A stretch of 64,000 nucleotides of DNA from Rhizobium herbae. GTDB taxonomy: Bacteria > Pseudomonadota > Alphaproteobacteria > Rhizobiales > Rhizobiaceae. The stretch is from assembly GCF_017873135.1 (NCBI RefSeq), contig NZ_JAGGJV010000003.1:62001-126000 (forward strand), in the 5' to 3' direction. Positions 46,216 through 55,676 of the stretch are shown here, in pieces (positions within the stretch are counted from its first letter, which is position 1; every line of letters starts with the position of its first letter). The position numbers and the translations under genes were made by a program. Under the pieces are notes generated by a model that worked only from the letters and a program-made list of their open reading frames with translations, did no database searches and was not told the DNA's origin.

Positions 46216-49095
46216 ATGCCCCTCGTCTCTGAAATCGACTTCGGCACCCCCGCCTCCCGCGCGGAAAAGATGGTGACGCTGACCATCGACGGCAACGAGA
46301 TCACCGTGCCCGAGGGCACATCGATCATGCGGGCCTCGATGGAGGCCGGCATCAAGGTGCCGAAACTCTGCGCCACCGACATGGTCGATGCGTTCGGCTC
46401 CTGCCGCCTCTGTCTCGTGGAGATCGAGGGACGCAACGGCACGCCGGCCTCCTGCACCACGCCTGTCGCGCCTGGCATCACGGTGCATACCCAGACGAGC
46501 CGGCTGAAGGATATCCGCAAGGGCGTGATGGAGCTCTACATCTCCGACCACCCGCTCGACTGCCTGACCTGCGCGGCCAATGGCGATTGCGAATTGCAGG
46601 ACATGGCGGGCGCCGTCGGCCTGCGCGACGTGCGCTACGGCTATGAAGGCGACAACCACGTCAAGTCCCGCAACAATGGCGACATCAACGCCAAGTGGAT
46701 GCCGAAGGACGAATCCAATCCCTATTTCACCTATGACCCATCGAAATGCATCGTCTGTTCGCGCTGCGTGCGGGCCTGCGAGGAGGTTCAGGGCACGTTT
46801 GCGCTGACCATCGAAGGCCGTGGTTTCGGCAGCCGCGTTTCGCCCGGCATGCACGAGAATTTCCTGGAATCGGAATGCGTTTCCTGCGGCGCCTGCGTGC
46901 AGGCCTGCCCGACCGCGACGCTGACCGAAAAATCCGTCATTGCCATCGGCCAGCCGGAACATTCCGTCGTCACCACCTGCGCCTATTGCGGCGTTGGCTG
47001 CTCGTTCAAGGCCGAAATGCGCGGCGAGGAGCTGGTGCGCATGGTGCCCTGGAAGGACGGTCAGGCCAATCGCGGCCATTCCTGCGTCAAGGGGCGTTTT
47101 GCCTACGGCTATTCGACCCACAAGGAACGCATCCTCAACCCGATGATCCGCGAAAAGATCACCGATCCCTGGCGCGAAGTCAGCTGGGAAGAGGCGTTGG
47201 CTCATACGGCGGCCGAATTCCGCCGTATCCAGTATCAGTACGGCCGTGAATCGGTCGGCGGCATCACCTCGTCGCGCTGCACCAACGAGGAAACCTATCT
47301 CGTCCAGAAGCTGATCCGCGCCGGCTTCGGCAACAACAATGTCGATACCTGCGCCCGCGTCTGCCACTCGCCGACCGGCTACGGCCTCGGTGCCACCTTC
47401 GGCACATCGGCCGGTACGCAGAATTTCGATTCGGTCGAGCAGACCGACGTCGTCATCATCATCGGCGCCAACCCGACCGACGGCCATCCGGTCTTTGCCT
47501 CACGCCTGAAGAAGCGCCTGCGCCAGGGCGCCAAGCTGATCGTCGTCGATCCGCGCCGCACAGATATCGTCTCATCGCCGCACATCAAGGCATCGCATCA
47601 CCTGCCGCTGCGTCCCGGCACCAATGTCGCCGTGGTCACGTCGCTGGCCCATGTCATCGTCACGGAAGGTCTCTACGACGAAAAATTCATCCGCGAGCGC
47701 TGCGACTGGTCGGAGTTCGAGGACTGGGCGGCTTTCGTCTCAGAGGAGCATCACAGCCCCGAGGCCGTCGAAAAGCTCTCCGGCGTTCCGGCCGAGGAAA
47801 TCCGCGGTGCCGCCCGCCTGTTTGCCACCGGCGGCAACGGCTCGATCTATTACGGCCTCGGCGTTACCGAACACAGCCAGGGCTCGACGACGGTCATCGC
47901 CATCGCCAACCTCGCCATGGTCACCGGCAATATCGGCCGACCCGGCGTCGGCGTGAACCCGTTGCGCGGCCAGAACAACGTCCAGGGCGCTTGCGACATG
48001 GGCTCCTTCCCGCACGAGCTACCCGGTTATCGCCACGTCTCCGACGATGCGACGCGCGAGACCTTCGAGAAGCTCTGGGGTGTGACGATCTCCAACGAAC
48101 CAGGCCTGCGCATCCCCAACATGCTGGACGCCGCCGTCGATGGCTCGTTCAAGGGCATCTACATCCAGGGCGAGGACATCCTCCAGTCCGATCCGGACAC
48201 CAAGCATGTGCAGGCCGGCCTTGCCGCGATGGAATGCGTCGTCGTGCAGGACCTGTTCCTCAACGAGACCGCCAACTACGCCCATGTCTTCCTGCCGGGC
48301 TCGACCTTCCTCGAAAAGGACGGCACCTTCACCAATGCCGAACGCCGTATCAACCGCGTCCGCAAGGTGATGACGCCGCGCAACGGCTATGCCGACTGGG
48401 AAGTGACGCAGAAGCTGGCGCAAGCCATGGGGCTCGACTGGAACTACAGCCATCCGTCTGAGATCATGGACGAGATCGCCGCGACGACGCCGAGCTTTGC
48501 CATGGTGTCCTACGACTATCTGGAAAAGATAGGCTCAGTGCAGTGGCCCTGCAACGAGAAGGCCCCGCTTGGCTCGCCGATCATGCATATCGACGGCTTC
48601 GTGCGCGGCAAGGGCAAGTTCATCCGCACCGAATATGTGGCGACCGACGAAAAGACCGGTCCTCGCTTCCCGCTGCTGCTGACCACAGGCCGCATTCTCA
48701 GCCAGTACAATGTCGGCGCCCAGACGCGACGCACCGACAATGTCGTCTGGCACGAGGAAGACCGGCTGGAAATCCACCCGAACGACGCCGAGATGCGCGG
48801 CGTGCGCGACGGCGATTGGGTGAAGCTGCAAAGCCGCTCCGGCGATACGACGCTGCGGGCGCTGATTACCGAACGTGTGGCACCCGGCGTCGTCTACACC
48901 ACCTTCCACCATCCGACGACGCAGGCCAACGTCATCACCACCGATTTCTCCGACTGGGCAACCAACTGTCCGGAATATAAGGTGACGGCCGTGCAGATAT
49001 CGCCGTCGAACGGCCCGTCGCAGTGGCAGGTGGACTACGACGAACAGGCCCGCCACTCGCGCCGCATCGCCGGCAAGCTGGAGGCCGCGGAGTAA
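46216..49095 (+). CDS. fdsA: NAD-dependent formate dehydrogenase alpha (catalytic) subunit
   Basis: This catalytic subunit (959 residues, close to other FdsA) oxidises formate to CO2 at a bis-MGD molybdenum centre. An N-terminal NuoG-like part has [2Fe-2S] and [4Fe-4S] ligands (DAFGSCRLCLVEIEG, DCLTCAANGDCELQ, two CxxCxxCxxxC ferredoxin motifs CIVCSRCVRAC and CVSCGACVQAC). The molybdopterin domain starts at CAYCGVGCSF. The Mo-ligand Cys383 and the following His are in CARVCHSPTG. Its clusters pass electrons to FdsBG. Confidence 0.96.
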   Translation: MPLVSEIDFGTPASRAEKMVTLTIDGNEITVPEGTSIMRASMEAGIKVPKLCATDMVDAFGSCRLCLVEIEGRNGTPASCTTPVAPGITVHTQTSRLKDIRKGVMELYISDHPLDCLTCAANGDCELQDMAGAVGLRDVRYGYEGDNHVKSRNNGDINAKWMPKDESNPYFTYDPSKCIVCSRCVRACEEVQGTFALTIEGRGFGSRVSPGMHENFLESECVSCGACVQACPTATLTEKSVIAIGQPEHSVVTTCAYCGVGCSFKAEMRGEELVRMVPWKDGQANRGHSCVKGRFAYGYSTHKERILNPMIREKITDPWREVSWEEALAHTAAEFRRIQYQYGRESVGGITSSRCTNEETYLVQKLIRAGFGNNNVDTCARVCHSPTGYGLGATFGTSAGTQNFDSVEQTDVVIIIGANPTDGHPVFASRLKKRLRQGAKLIVVDPRRTDIVSSPHIKASHHLPLRPGTNVAVVTSLAHVIVTEGLYDEKFIRERCDWSEFEDWAAFVSEEHHSPEAVEKLSGVPAEEIRGAARLFATGGNGSIYYGLGVTEHSQGSTTVIAIANLAMVTGNIGRPGVGVNPLRGQNNVQGACDMGSFPHELPGYRHVSDDATRETFEKLWGVTISNEPGLRIPNMLDAAVDGSFKGIYIQGEDILQSDPDTKHVQAGLAAMECVVVQDLFLNETANYAHVFLPGSTFLEKDGTFTNAERRINRVRKVMTPRNGYADWEVTQKLAQAMGLDWNYSHPSEIMDEIAATTPSFAMVSYDYLEKIGSVQWPCNEKAPLGSPIMHIDGFVRGKGKFIRTEYVATDEKTGPRFPLLLTTGRILSQYNVGAQTRRTDNVVWHEEDRLEIHPNDAEMRGVRDGDWVKLQSRSGDTTLRALITERVAPGVVYTTFHHPTTQANVITTDFSDWATNCPEYKVTAVQISPSNGPSQWQVDYDEQARHSRRIAGKLEAAE

Positions 49096-49122
49096 GGTTG
49101 GAATGATGCGTTTGTGGCAAAT

Positions 49123-49169
49123 ACCCCCCTCTGTCCCGTCGGGACATCTCCCCCGCAAGGGGGGAGATC
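49123..49169. repeat. RIME-like palindrome (CCCCTCTGTC type) after fdsA
   Basis: This copy has the same type as the fdsB-fdsA element: ACCCCCCTCTGTC, then a short palindrome and CATCTCCCCC-GCAA-GGGGGGAGAT. It begins 28 bases after the fdsA stop and lies in a 294-base non-coding gap. Confidence 0.75.
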
Positions 49170-49190
49170 GGTTGGGGCGTGCGCTGCGAG

Positions 49191-49243
49191 TTCCCTCTTC
49201 TCCCCTGCGGGGAGAAGGTGCCCGAAGGGCGGATGAGGGGGGA
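49191..49243. repeat. RIME-like palindrome (CTTCTCCCC type), left copy
   Basis: The order is CCCTCTTCTCCCC, GGGGAGAAGG, CCCGAAGGGC, GGATGAGGGG. It is the inverted partner of the copy at 49327-49384, giving a paired arrangement with an 83-base spacer. Confidence 0.75.
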
Positions 49244-49326
49244 GCGCGGCACATTCCGTATGCACGGTTGACCGCAGTATTGCTTCCAAGACATCTTTCC
49301 GCCGGGGCCCGCCACAAAATGGCTTT

Positions 49327-49384
49327 GCCCCTCTCATCCGGCGCTGCGCGCCACCTTCTCCCCGGTGGGGAGAAGAGGGAGCCC
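49327..49384. repeat. RIME-like palindrome (CTTCTCCCC type), right copy
   Basis: The order is CCCCTCTCATCC, GGCGCTGCGCGCC, CACCTTCTCCCC, GGGGAGAAGAGGG. Its last bases (GGGAG, 49377-49381) form the apparent ribosome site of fdhD. Confidence 0.75.
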
Positions 49385-49389
49385 GTGGC

Positions 49390-50217
49390 ATGACCCCATT
49401 CAAACTCACCCAAACCGTCCCAGAGACCGCCCACCGCAACGGCACACTCTCCATCGGCTCCCGCGTGGTCCCCGAAGAAACGCCGATCGCCTTTTCCTAT
49501 GGCGGCTCCACCCATGCGGTGATGATGGCGACGCCCGGCGATTTCGAGGATTTTGCTGTCGGCTTCAGCCTGACGGAAGGGATCATCACCAAATCGTCCG
49601 AGATTGAATCGATCGAGGCGGTCGCCGACGAAAAGGGCATTGACCTGCAGATCGTCCTCAAGGACGCGCAGAACGACGCGCTCACCGCCCGCCGTCGCCA
49701 TATGGCAGGTCCGGTCGGCTGCGGCCTCTGCGGCATCGAATCGATCGAGCAGGCCGTGCGCAGGACGCCCTCGGTCACCACTTCGCCGCTGCGGCTGACA
49801 CAACAGCAGATCGTCGAGGCCGTCGCCCTGCTCAACGGCCAGCAGCCGCTGCATTTCGAAACACGCGCTGTGCATGGCGCCGGCTTCTATGTCCCCGGCA
49901 AGGGGCTGATTGCCGTGCGCGAGGATGTCGGCCGGCACAATGCGCTGGACAAGCTTGTCGGCGCGGCAGCGCGGGCCGGATATGCCGGATCAACCGGCGC
50001 CGTCGTCGTCACCAGCCGCGTTTCCGTCGAGATGGTACAGAAAACCGCCATCATCGGCAGCCCCTTCATCATTGCCATATCGGCGCCGACGGCGCTGGCC
50101 ATCCGCACGGCGGACGAGGCCGGCATGACGCTGATTGCGCTGGTGCGCGGCGCCGATTTCGAGATTTTCACCCATTCCGACCGCATTCAATCCGGAGCCA
50201 TCGCCGATGTCGCTTGA
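49390..50217 (+). CDS. fdhD: FdhD/FdsC sulfurtransferase for formate dehydrogenase
   Basis: FdhD (FdsC) delivers sulfur to the bis-MGD cofactor before insertion into FdsA and is required for activity. The 275-residue protein has the sulfur-relay GCGLCGIES motif (CxxC, Cys near residues 115-118), EDFAVGFSLTEGI, VREDVGRHNALDKLVG and VTSRVSVEMVQKTA, all diagnostic. The ATG follows the RIME-like repeat directly and its ribosome site GGGAG lies in that repeat. It overlaps fdsD by 11 bases. Confidence 0.95.
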   Translation: MTPFKLTQTVPETAHRNGTLSIGSRVVPEETPIAFSYGGSTHAVMMATPGDFEDFAVGFSLTEGIITKSSEIESIEAVADEKGIDLQIVLKDAQNDALTARRRHMAGPVGCGLCGIESIEQAVRRTPSVTTSPLRLTQQQIVEAVALLNGQQPLHFETRAVHGAGFYVPGKGLIAVREDVGRHNALDKLVGAAARAGYAGSTGAVVVTSRVSVEMVQKTAIIGSPFIIAISAPTALAIRTADEAGMTLIALVRGADFEIFTHSDRIQSGAIADVA

Positions 50218-50503
50218 TAACACCAATGGTAAACTCGTGCGGATGGCCAACCAGATCGCCACCTTCTTCAAGTCGCAGCCCGAAGCCGAGCGCGTCCAGG
50301 GCGTGGCAACCCATATCAACAAGTTCTGGGAGCCGCGCATGCGCAAGGCGTTCTTCGAACTCATCGAGCAAGGCGACGCCGGCTTCGACCCGATCGTGAT
50401 ATCAGCCGCCGATATCATCAAGCGTCCCGGCAGCCCGTCGCAACCTTCCGGCGCATCCGAACACGTCGATCCGGCCATGCTGGAGGCCGGCTTCAGCGAT
50501 TGA
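50207..50503 (+). CDS. fdsD: Formate dehydrogenase delta subunit
   Basis: This 98-residue small subunit closes the fdsGBACD operon. It contains KLVRMANQIATFFKS and VQGVATHINKFWEPRMR, which are typical of FdsD. The start is ATG 50207 with GGAG upstream, overlapping the fdhD 3' end. FdsD copurifies with the complex in some bacteria and is thought to assist assembly or stability. Confidence 0.92.
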   Translation: MSLDNTNGKLVRMANQIATFFKSQPEAERVQGVATHINKFWEPRMRKAFFELIEQGDAGFDPIVISAADIIKRPGSPSQPSGASEHVDPAMLEAGFSD

Positions 50504-50704
50504 TCCGCGTCGATAGTCACGTCTGCGTTGAAGCAGATCAGCATGTACGATATGCAGCGATACCGAAAAAGATGGGCCGGTTCCGGTCCCTGCGCTCAGC
50601 AGCTTATGGCCTTTGGGCTTCCACGGTACCAGTGTGATCGGCAGTGGTCAGCGAGGTACGTGGTCTTTCGACTGTTCCCTCGATGACGAAGAAGGAACAT
50701 CGAC

Positions 50705-51415
50705 ATGGCGACTTCCCCGGACATATCCCCGATTTCACCGGCCAATACAATTGAGAACCGCGAGCTTGATCGCACAAGCATCCAAGCCCTCTCGAAAAGC
50801 GGGTTCGCGCACAAGCTCATAGGCTGCGTCCTCGAGGACGTCGATCTTTCGCGCCTCGTGCTGGACGGCTGGGTCTTCGAGGCCTGCAACGTCAAGCAAG
50901 CCAATTTCACCGGCGCAAAACTGAGCTCCAGCGTCTGGTCCGGCTGCAAGGGCGGACTTGCCGACTTTACCGGCTGTGATCTTTCCGAGAGCAGGCTTGA
51001 GGACTGCGACTTCAACAACAGCAGCTTCAGGGGCACGACGCTCACCGGCGCGCTGTTCGAGCGGTGCAAGCTGACGGGCGCAAATCTTTCGGAGGCGAAG
51101 ACGTTGAACCTGTCTTTCAACGAAACGCGACTGGCCGACGCCCGGTTGCCCGGTCTGTCGTTTCGGAAATCACGGCTGAACGGCCTCGACTTTCAGATGG
51201 CGGACCTGAAAAAATGCGATTTCCGCGACGCCGTGTTTCAGGACTGCAGTCTGCGCGACGCCAATCTGGTCGATTGCCGGTTCGAAGGCGCCGATCTGCG
51301 CGGCGCCGACCTCGGCGGCATCCGCCTGTTGAATGCCAAGCAATTCAAGGGCGCAACCATTTCACGGGATCAGGCGGGGCAGTTGCTTGCAGAGCTGGGG
51401 CTGAAGGTTCGGTAG
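50705..51415 (+). CDS. Pentapeptide-repeat protein
   Basis: This 236-residue protein is made mostly of A(D/N)LxX-type five-residue repeats (ANFTGAKL, ADFTGCDLSESRLEDCDF, GANLSEAK, DANLVDCRFEGADLRGADL) over residues 60-225, forming a right-handed quadrilateral beta helix. It looks like Qnr/MfpA-type DNA mimics in length and in its single helix, but many such proteins have no known role; quinolone protection is not claimed. AAGGA lies upstream of the ATG. It is a single gene after fdsD, 201 bases on. Confidence 0.88.
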   Translation: MATSPDISPISPANTIENRELDRTSIQALSKSGFAHKLIGCVLEDVDLSRLVLDGWVFEACNVKQANFTGAKLSSSVWSGCKGGLADFTGCDLSESRLEDCDFNNSSFRGTTLTGALFERCKLTGANLSEAKTLNLSFNETRLADARLPGLSFRKSRLNGLDFQMADLKKCDFRDAVFQDCSLRDANLVDCRFEGADLRGADLGGIRLLNAKQFKGATISRDQAGQLLAELGLKVR

Positions 51416-51450
51416 ATACCAAGCTACGGTTTTCGACCCGACCGTGCCAC

Positions 51451-52023
51451 TTAGTGCCGCTTTCGTGGTTTCACGGAAAGTCTGTAGCCTCTCAAGAATG
51501 CGACAGGCGCCAGGCAGGCGAAGAGCAGTTTCTGAAACCAGACAGGAATGCCATCCCCGTAAGCATGACCATAGAATGCATGCAGAGCCTGCGCCCGCAG
51601 GACCAATGAAGGCTCCCCGTTGTCGTCGTACCAGTCAGGATGGTTGGCCGTACCGAGCGACATGTTCAGGAATAGCCGCATGAAATTGTGAGCCGGCGAA
51701 AAGCGGGCTGTAAACAGCGTCTCCCCGTCATGACCGTTGCGAAACAGATGGGGGATGCCGCGCGGGACCAGCAGCCTGTCACCTGGTTCGAGAACATGCC
51801 ATTGTCCATCCATCATGACCCTGAGAATGCCGCTCCGGACGTGAAACTCCTCGTCGGAATTGGGATGGAAGTGCTGTCGGCCAGTTCCTCTCAGCATGCC
51901 CCCGCGCTCCAGAAGGACGTCGAGCTCAAACGTCTCGGCATCCTCGTCAAGATGGGTGAAGATGAACGTCTCACCGTTGAAGGCGTTGCGAATGCGTGTT
52001 CCCGGAGGCGGAAGTTTCTCCAT
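51451..52023 (-). CDS. Cupin-domain protein with C-terminal membrane-like helix
   Basis: This 190-residue protein has one cupin barrel: motif 1 GTGRQHFHPNSDEEFHVRSG with HxH and Glu ligands, and motif 2 GDRLLVPRGIPHLFRN with the fourth-ligand His. The C-terminal 35 residues include a hydrophobic stretch (VWFQKLLFACLAPVAFLRG) and a basic tail, which suggests membrane attachment. The ATG at 52023 has GGGGAGGG six bases upstream. It is convergent with the pentapeptide gene. The substrate is unknown; a single cupin is not an oxalate decarboxylase, which has two. Confidence 0.82.
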   Translation of the reverse strand: MEKLPPPGTRIRNAFNGETFIFTHLDEDAETFELDVLLERGGMLRGTGRQHFHPNSDEEFHVRSGILRVMMDGQWHVLEPGDRLLVPRGIPHLFRNGHDGETLFTARFSPAHNFMRLFLNMSLGTANHPDWYDDNGEPSLVLRAQALHAFYGHAYGDGIPVWFQKLLFACLAPVAFLRGYRLSVKPRKRH

Positions 52024-52238
52024 GACATGCCCTCCCCATGCCAATACCGCAGCAGGCCACGGCAAGGTGGGCTACGGATCGATTGTGCCTTAGTCAGCCG
52101 ACGATGGGTAGCAATTTCGATTTTTGCACCATTGCCTGCCTCGACAATGGTTGTCGCCGCATCCTCAACTGCAAACGATTCCAGTCCTTTCACAGACACA
52201 AGCGGAAACTCTCTTTGTACCCACCCTCGAGCCTTGCT

Positions 52239-53663
52239 ATGGTCGCAACGCCAAAGGCGAGGGAGAGACTTTTGCAGGGAGAAGCAGCGCGAAGAACGTC
52301 CGTGCCGGAGCGCGATCCGGAATTCGGTCCGTGGCTGGCGCAGGCCTCGATTCTCATCGTCGATGACGAGCCGGGCATGCGCAATTTTCTTGTCCGCACG
52401 CTCGGGCCGCGCTGCAGCCACATCGAGGAGGCGGCCGATACCGACGAGGCCTCGCGCAAGCTCGATGCCCATCACTTCGACGTCGTCATCCTCGACAATA
52501 TCATGCCCGGCAAGAACGGCGTCGACTGGCTGGCCGAACAGCGCGCCATCGGCTTCTTCGCCGAGGCGATCCTGATCACCGCCTTTGCCGATCTCGAAAC
52601 CGCCATCCAGGCGCTGCGCGCCGGCGCCGTCGATTTCGTGCTGAAACCCTTCCGCTCCAACCAGATCCTCAATTCCGTCGCCCGCTGCCTCGACCGCATG
52701 CGGCTGCAGCGCGAGAATTTCGTGCTGCGCTACGAGTTGAAGGCAACCTCCGATCATATTCTCCTGCGCGACAAGCTGATCGGGGCATCAAGGGTCATCG
52801 GCGAAGTCCGCGATACGATCGCGCGGGTTGCCCCGTTGCCGACCTCCGTTCTGCTGACCGGTGAATCGGGGACCGGCAAGGAGGTGGCTGCCCGCTCGCT
52901 GCACACGCTGTCCGACCGGGCGGAAAAACCCTTCGTGCCGGTCAATTGCGCCGCCATCCCCGCGGACATGATCGAGACGGAACTGTTCGGCCATATCAAG
53001 GGCGCGTTTACTGGCGCCGAAAACGGCCGCGAAGGCCTGTTCACCCATGCCCAGGGCGGCACGCTGTTTCTCGACGAAATCGGCGAGATGCCGCTGGCCA
53101 CGCAAAGCAAGCTGCTTCGGGTGATCGAGGATCGCCGCGTCCGGCCGGTCGGCTCCGAGCGCGAGGTTCCCGTGGATCTGCGATTCGTCTTCGCCACCAA
53201 TGCCGACCTGCAGAAGGAAGTGGGGAGTGGGCGTTTCCGAGCCGATCTGTTCTACCGCATCAACGTCATGCAAATCCATCTGCCGCCACTGCGCGACCGG
53301 GGCAACGACGTGCAGGAGCTGGCCGATCTGTTCATGCAGAAGCTGTCGCAGCAGCTCGGCATGCCAAAGGTACCGATCGATGCACCTGTGCGGGCGTCAC
53401 TCGCCCGTTACCCCTGGCCGGGCAATGTCCGCGAGTTGCGCAATCTGATCGAACGATCGCTGATCCTCGGCAAGTTCCCGGACGATTTCCGCGGGCAGCG
53501 CGCCCCCCAGGCCAGTCTCGCCGGAGAGACGCTGGATGATGTCGAGCGGCGGCATATCCTGGCGGTGCTGGAGGAAACCGGCGGCAACCGCGACGAAGCG
53601 GCAAGACGTCTCGGTATTTCGCGCAAGACCATCGACCGCAAGTGCGCCGTCTGGAATGACTGA
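52239..53663 (+). CDS. NtrC/DctD-type sigma-54-dependent response regulator
   Basis: This 474-residue activator has a receiver domain (ILIVDDEPGMR, phospho-Asp in VVILDNIMPGKNG, the ITAFADLETA block, Lys in FVLKPF), an AAA+ domain (Walker A GESGTGKE, sigma-54 contact loop GAFTGA, Walker B GGTLFLDEIGE) and a Fis-type HTH at the C-terminus (NRDEAARRLGISRKTIDRK). It overlaps the sensor kinase by 8 bases. The obvious target is the sigma-54 promoter of the OFA transporter at 55764, which has paired palindromic upstream sites. The start is uncertain: ATG 52239 has a weak ribosome site. Confidence 0.93.
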   Translation: MVATPKARERLLQGEAARRTSVPERDPEFGPWLAQASILIVDDEPGMRNFLVRTLGPRCSHIEEAADTDEASRKLDAHHFDVVILDNIMPGKNGVDWLAEQRAIGFFAEAILITAFADLETAIQALRAGAVDFVLKPFRSNQILNSVARCLDRMRLQRENFVLRYELKATSDHILLRDKLIGASRVIGEVRDTIARVAPLPTSVLLTGESGTGKEVAARSLHTLSDRAEKPFVPVNCAAIPADMIETELFGHIKGAFTGAENGREGLFTHAQGGTLFLDEIGEMPLATQSKLLRVIEDRRVRPVGSEREVPVDLRFVFATNADLQKEVGSGRFRADLFYRINVMQIHLPPLRDRGNDVQELADLFMQKLSQQLGMPKVPIDAPVRASLARYPWPGNVRELRNLIERSLILGKFPDDFRGQRAPQASLAGETLDDVERRHILAVLEETGGNRDEAARRLGISRKTIDRKCAVWND

Positions 53664-55665
53664 GGCAGGCCACTCAGGCGCGCCGGCGCGCCCTGCCCGC
53701 TCCATCCGCTTCCGGCTGCTGGCCATCGCGCTTCTGCCGACGCTGGTCATCCTGCCGCTTTTGCTCGGCATTACCATTGCCCGCTGGAACACGAAATTCG
53801 ACGCGCTGCTGATCACCAAGGTCAATGGCGACCTGACGATCGCGCATCAATACCTCTCCCGCATTCTGGAAAACACCGGCGAGCATATCCAGGCGCTGGC
53901 GGTATCCGCCGCGTTTCGCGATGCCGCAGGCTCTTCAGACGCGATCAAGCTGCCGGCGCTGCTGGAAAAAAGCCGCCAAACGCTCGGGCTCGATTTTCTC
54001 ATGCTTGTCGATGGCGCGGGCCAACCCGTTGACGCGACCGGACAAGCGCAGAGCGCCTGGCCGGTCGTCGCTTCAGCGCTTGGCGGCAAGTCCTCGACGG
54101 CGATCGACATCTTCTCCAACGAACAGTTGACGGCAGTTTCGCAGGCACTGGCAAAGCGTGCCCGCATCGATCTGGTCGAGACGGCCAATGCCGTACCGAC
54201 GGACCGCAAAAGCGAGACGCGCGGCATGGTCGTGCATTCGGCAAGCCCTGTGACACTGGCAGATGGCCGGAAAGCAGCGCTGGTCGGCGGCATCCTGCTC
54301 AATCAGAACCTCATCTTCATCGACACGATCAACGATCTCGTCTACCGCGACGCCAGCCTGCCGGAGGGCAGCAAGGGGACGGCGACGCTGTTTCTCGACG
54401 ATGTGCGCATCAGTACCAATGTGCGCCTCTTCGAGGATCGCCGAGCGCTGGGCACGCGCGTGTCGGGCGCGGTGCGGGCGGCAGTACTGGATGAAGGCCA
54501 GACCTGGCTCGACAGCGCCTTCGTCGTCAACGATTGGTACATCTCCGCTTACGAACCGATCGTCGACAGTTTCGGCAAGCGGGTCGGAATGCTCTATGTC
54601 GGCTTCCTGGAAACACCCTTCCGGCAGGCGAAATACACGACGCTGCTGACGATCGTACTCGCCTTTCTCATCGTGACAGCCATCAGTGTGCCGATCTTCC
54701 TGCGCTGGGCGCGGGCGATCTTCAAGCCGCTGGAACGCATGAGCGACACCATCGCCAAAGTCGAGAGCGGCAACATGGGCGCACGCACGGAGCTGAAAGC
54801 CGCGAGCGACGAAATCGGCCGCGTGGCGCTGCATCTCGATGGATTGCTGGACCAGTTGCAGCAGCGCGACCGGGAGCTCAGGCAATGGAACGAGGAGCTG
54901 AACGATCGCGTTGCCGCGCGGACGAGCGAACTGGAGCTTGCCAACCGCCAGATCGAGGCGACGACGAAGCAGCTGATCATGTCCGAAAAACTGGCCGCGA
55001 TCGGCGAAATCACCGCCGGCGTCGCACACGAGATCAACAATCCGATCGCCGTCATCCAGGGCAATCTCGATGTGGTGCGCAGCGTGCTGGGGGCGCAGGC
55101 TGACGAGGCGAAGGTCGAGTTCCGGCTGATCGACGAGCAGATCCACCGCATCAGCCAGATCGTCACCAAGCTCTTGCAATTCGCCAAGCCGGAGGAATAT
55201 GCCGGTTATGTCGAACGGCACGCGCCGGCCGAGGTGATCTCCGACTGCCTGCCGCTGGTGCAGCACCTGATGCACAAGGCCGAAATCAGGCTTGTCCGTG
55301 ACGACCGTGCCACGCGACTGGTGCTGATGAACCGGACGGAGTTGCAGCAGGTGGCAGTCAACCTGATCGTCAATGCCCTTCATGCCATGCCGCGCGGCGG
55401 AACGCTGACAATCCGCACGCTGGATCAGGACTTTGAAGGAAAGCCCGGTGTTACGCTGGAAATCGCCGACACGGGCGTCGGGATGACGCCGGAATTGCTC
55501 GGCAAGATTTTCGACCCGTTCTTCACCACCAAGCGGCAGGAGGGAACCGGCCTCGGCCTGTCGATCAGCCAGCGGCTCATCGCCCGCCAGGGCGGCGGTA
55601 TCTCCGTACAAAGCGCGCCCGGCAAGGGCACCCGCTTTTCGATCTGGCTGCCGGAAGCCAACTGA
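53656..55665 (+). CDS. Sensor histidine kinase with periplasmic cache-type domain
   Basis: This 669-residue kinase has a first transmembrane helix near residue 30 (ALLPTLVILPLLLGIT), a periplasmic sensor region of about 260 residues with a cache-like MLYVGFLETPF end, then a second helix, HAMP, a coiled coil, HisKA (GVAHEINNPIAV, the phospho-His) and HATPase (NLIVNALHAM, DTGVGM, GTGLGLSIS). The layout is DctB-like. It probably senses a small carboxylate in the periplasm and phosphorylates the upstream regulator. Its ATG overlaps the regulator stop. Confidence 0.93.
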   Translation: MTEAGHSGAPARPARSIRFRLLAIALLPTLVILPLLLGITIARWNTKFDALLITKVNGDLTIAHQYLSRILENTGEHIQALAVSAAFRDAAGSSDAIKLPALLEKSRQTLGLDFLMLVDGAGQPVDATGQAQSAWPVVASALGGKSSTAIDIFSNEQLTAVSQALAKRARIDLVETANAVPTDRKSETRGMVVHSASPVTLADGRKAALVGGILLNQNLIFIDTINDLVYRDASLPEGSKGTATLFLDDVRISTNVRLFEDRRALGTRVSGAVRAAVLDEGQTWLDSAFVVNDWYISAYEPIVDSFGKRVGMLYVGFLETPFRQAKYTTLLTIVLAFLIVTAISVPIFLRWARAIFKPLERMSDTIAKVESGNMGARTELKAASDEIGRVALHLDGLLDQLQQRDRELRQWNEELNDRVAARTSELELANRQIEATTKQLIMSEKLAAIGEITAGVAHEINNPIAVIQGNLDVVRSVLGAQADEAKVEFRLIDEQIHRISQIVTKLLQFAKPEEYAGYVERHAPAEVISDCLPLVQHLMHKAEIRLVRDDRATRLVLMNRTELQQVAVNLIVNALHAMPRGGTLTIRTLDQDFEGKPGVTLEIADTGVGMTPELLGKIFDPFFTTKRQEGTGLGLSISQRLIARQGGGISVQSAPGKGTRFSIWLPEAN

Positions 55666-55676
55666 CGCCGCCGCCG

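Noticed and set aside
49123-49384. CRISPR-like array from repeated palindromes
   Set aside because: The repeats are inverted and unequal in length, and the spacers are few and irregular. No cas gene is nearby.
50705-51415. Qnr-type quinolone resistance gene
   Set aside because: The pentapeptide fold is present, but no Qnr-specific loop or close similarity can be shown by eye.
51451-52023. Oxalate decarboxylase, given the OFA transporter nearby
   Set aside because: The protein has only one cupin domain of 190 residues, while oxalate decarboxylases have two; the link is positional only.
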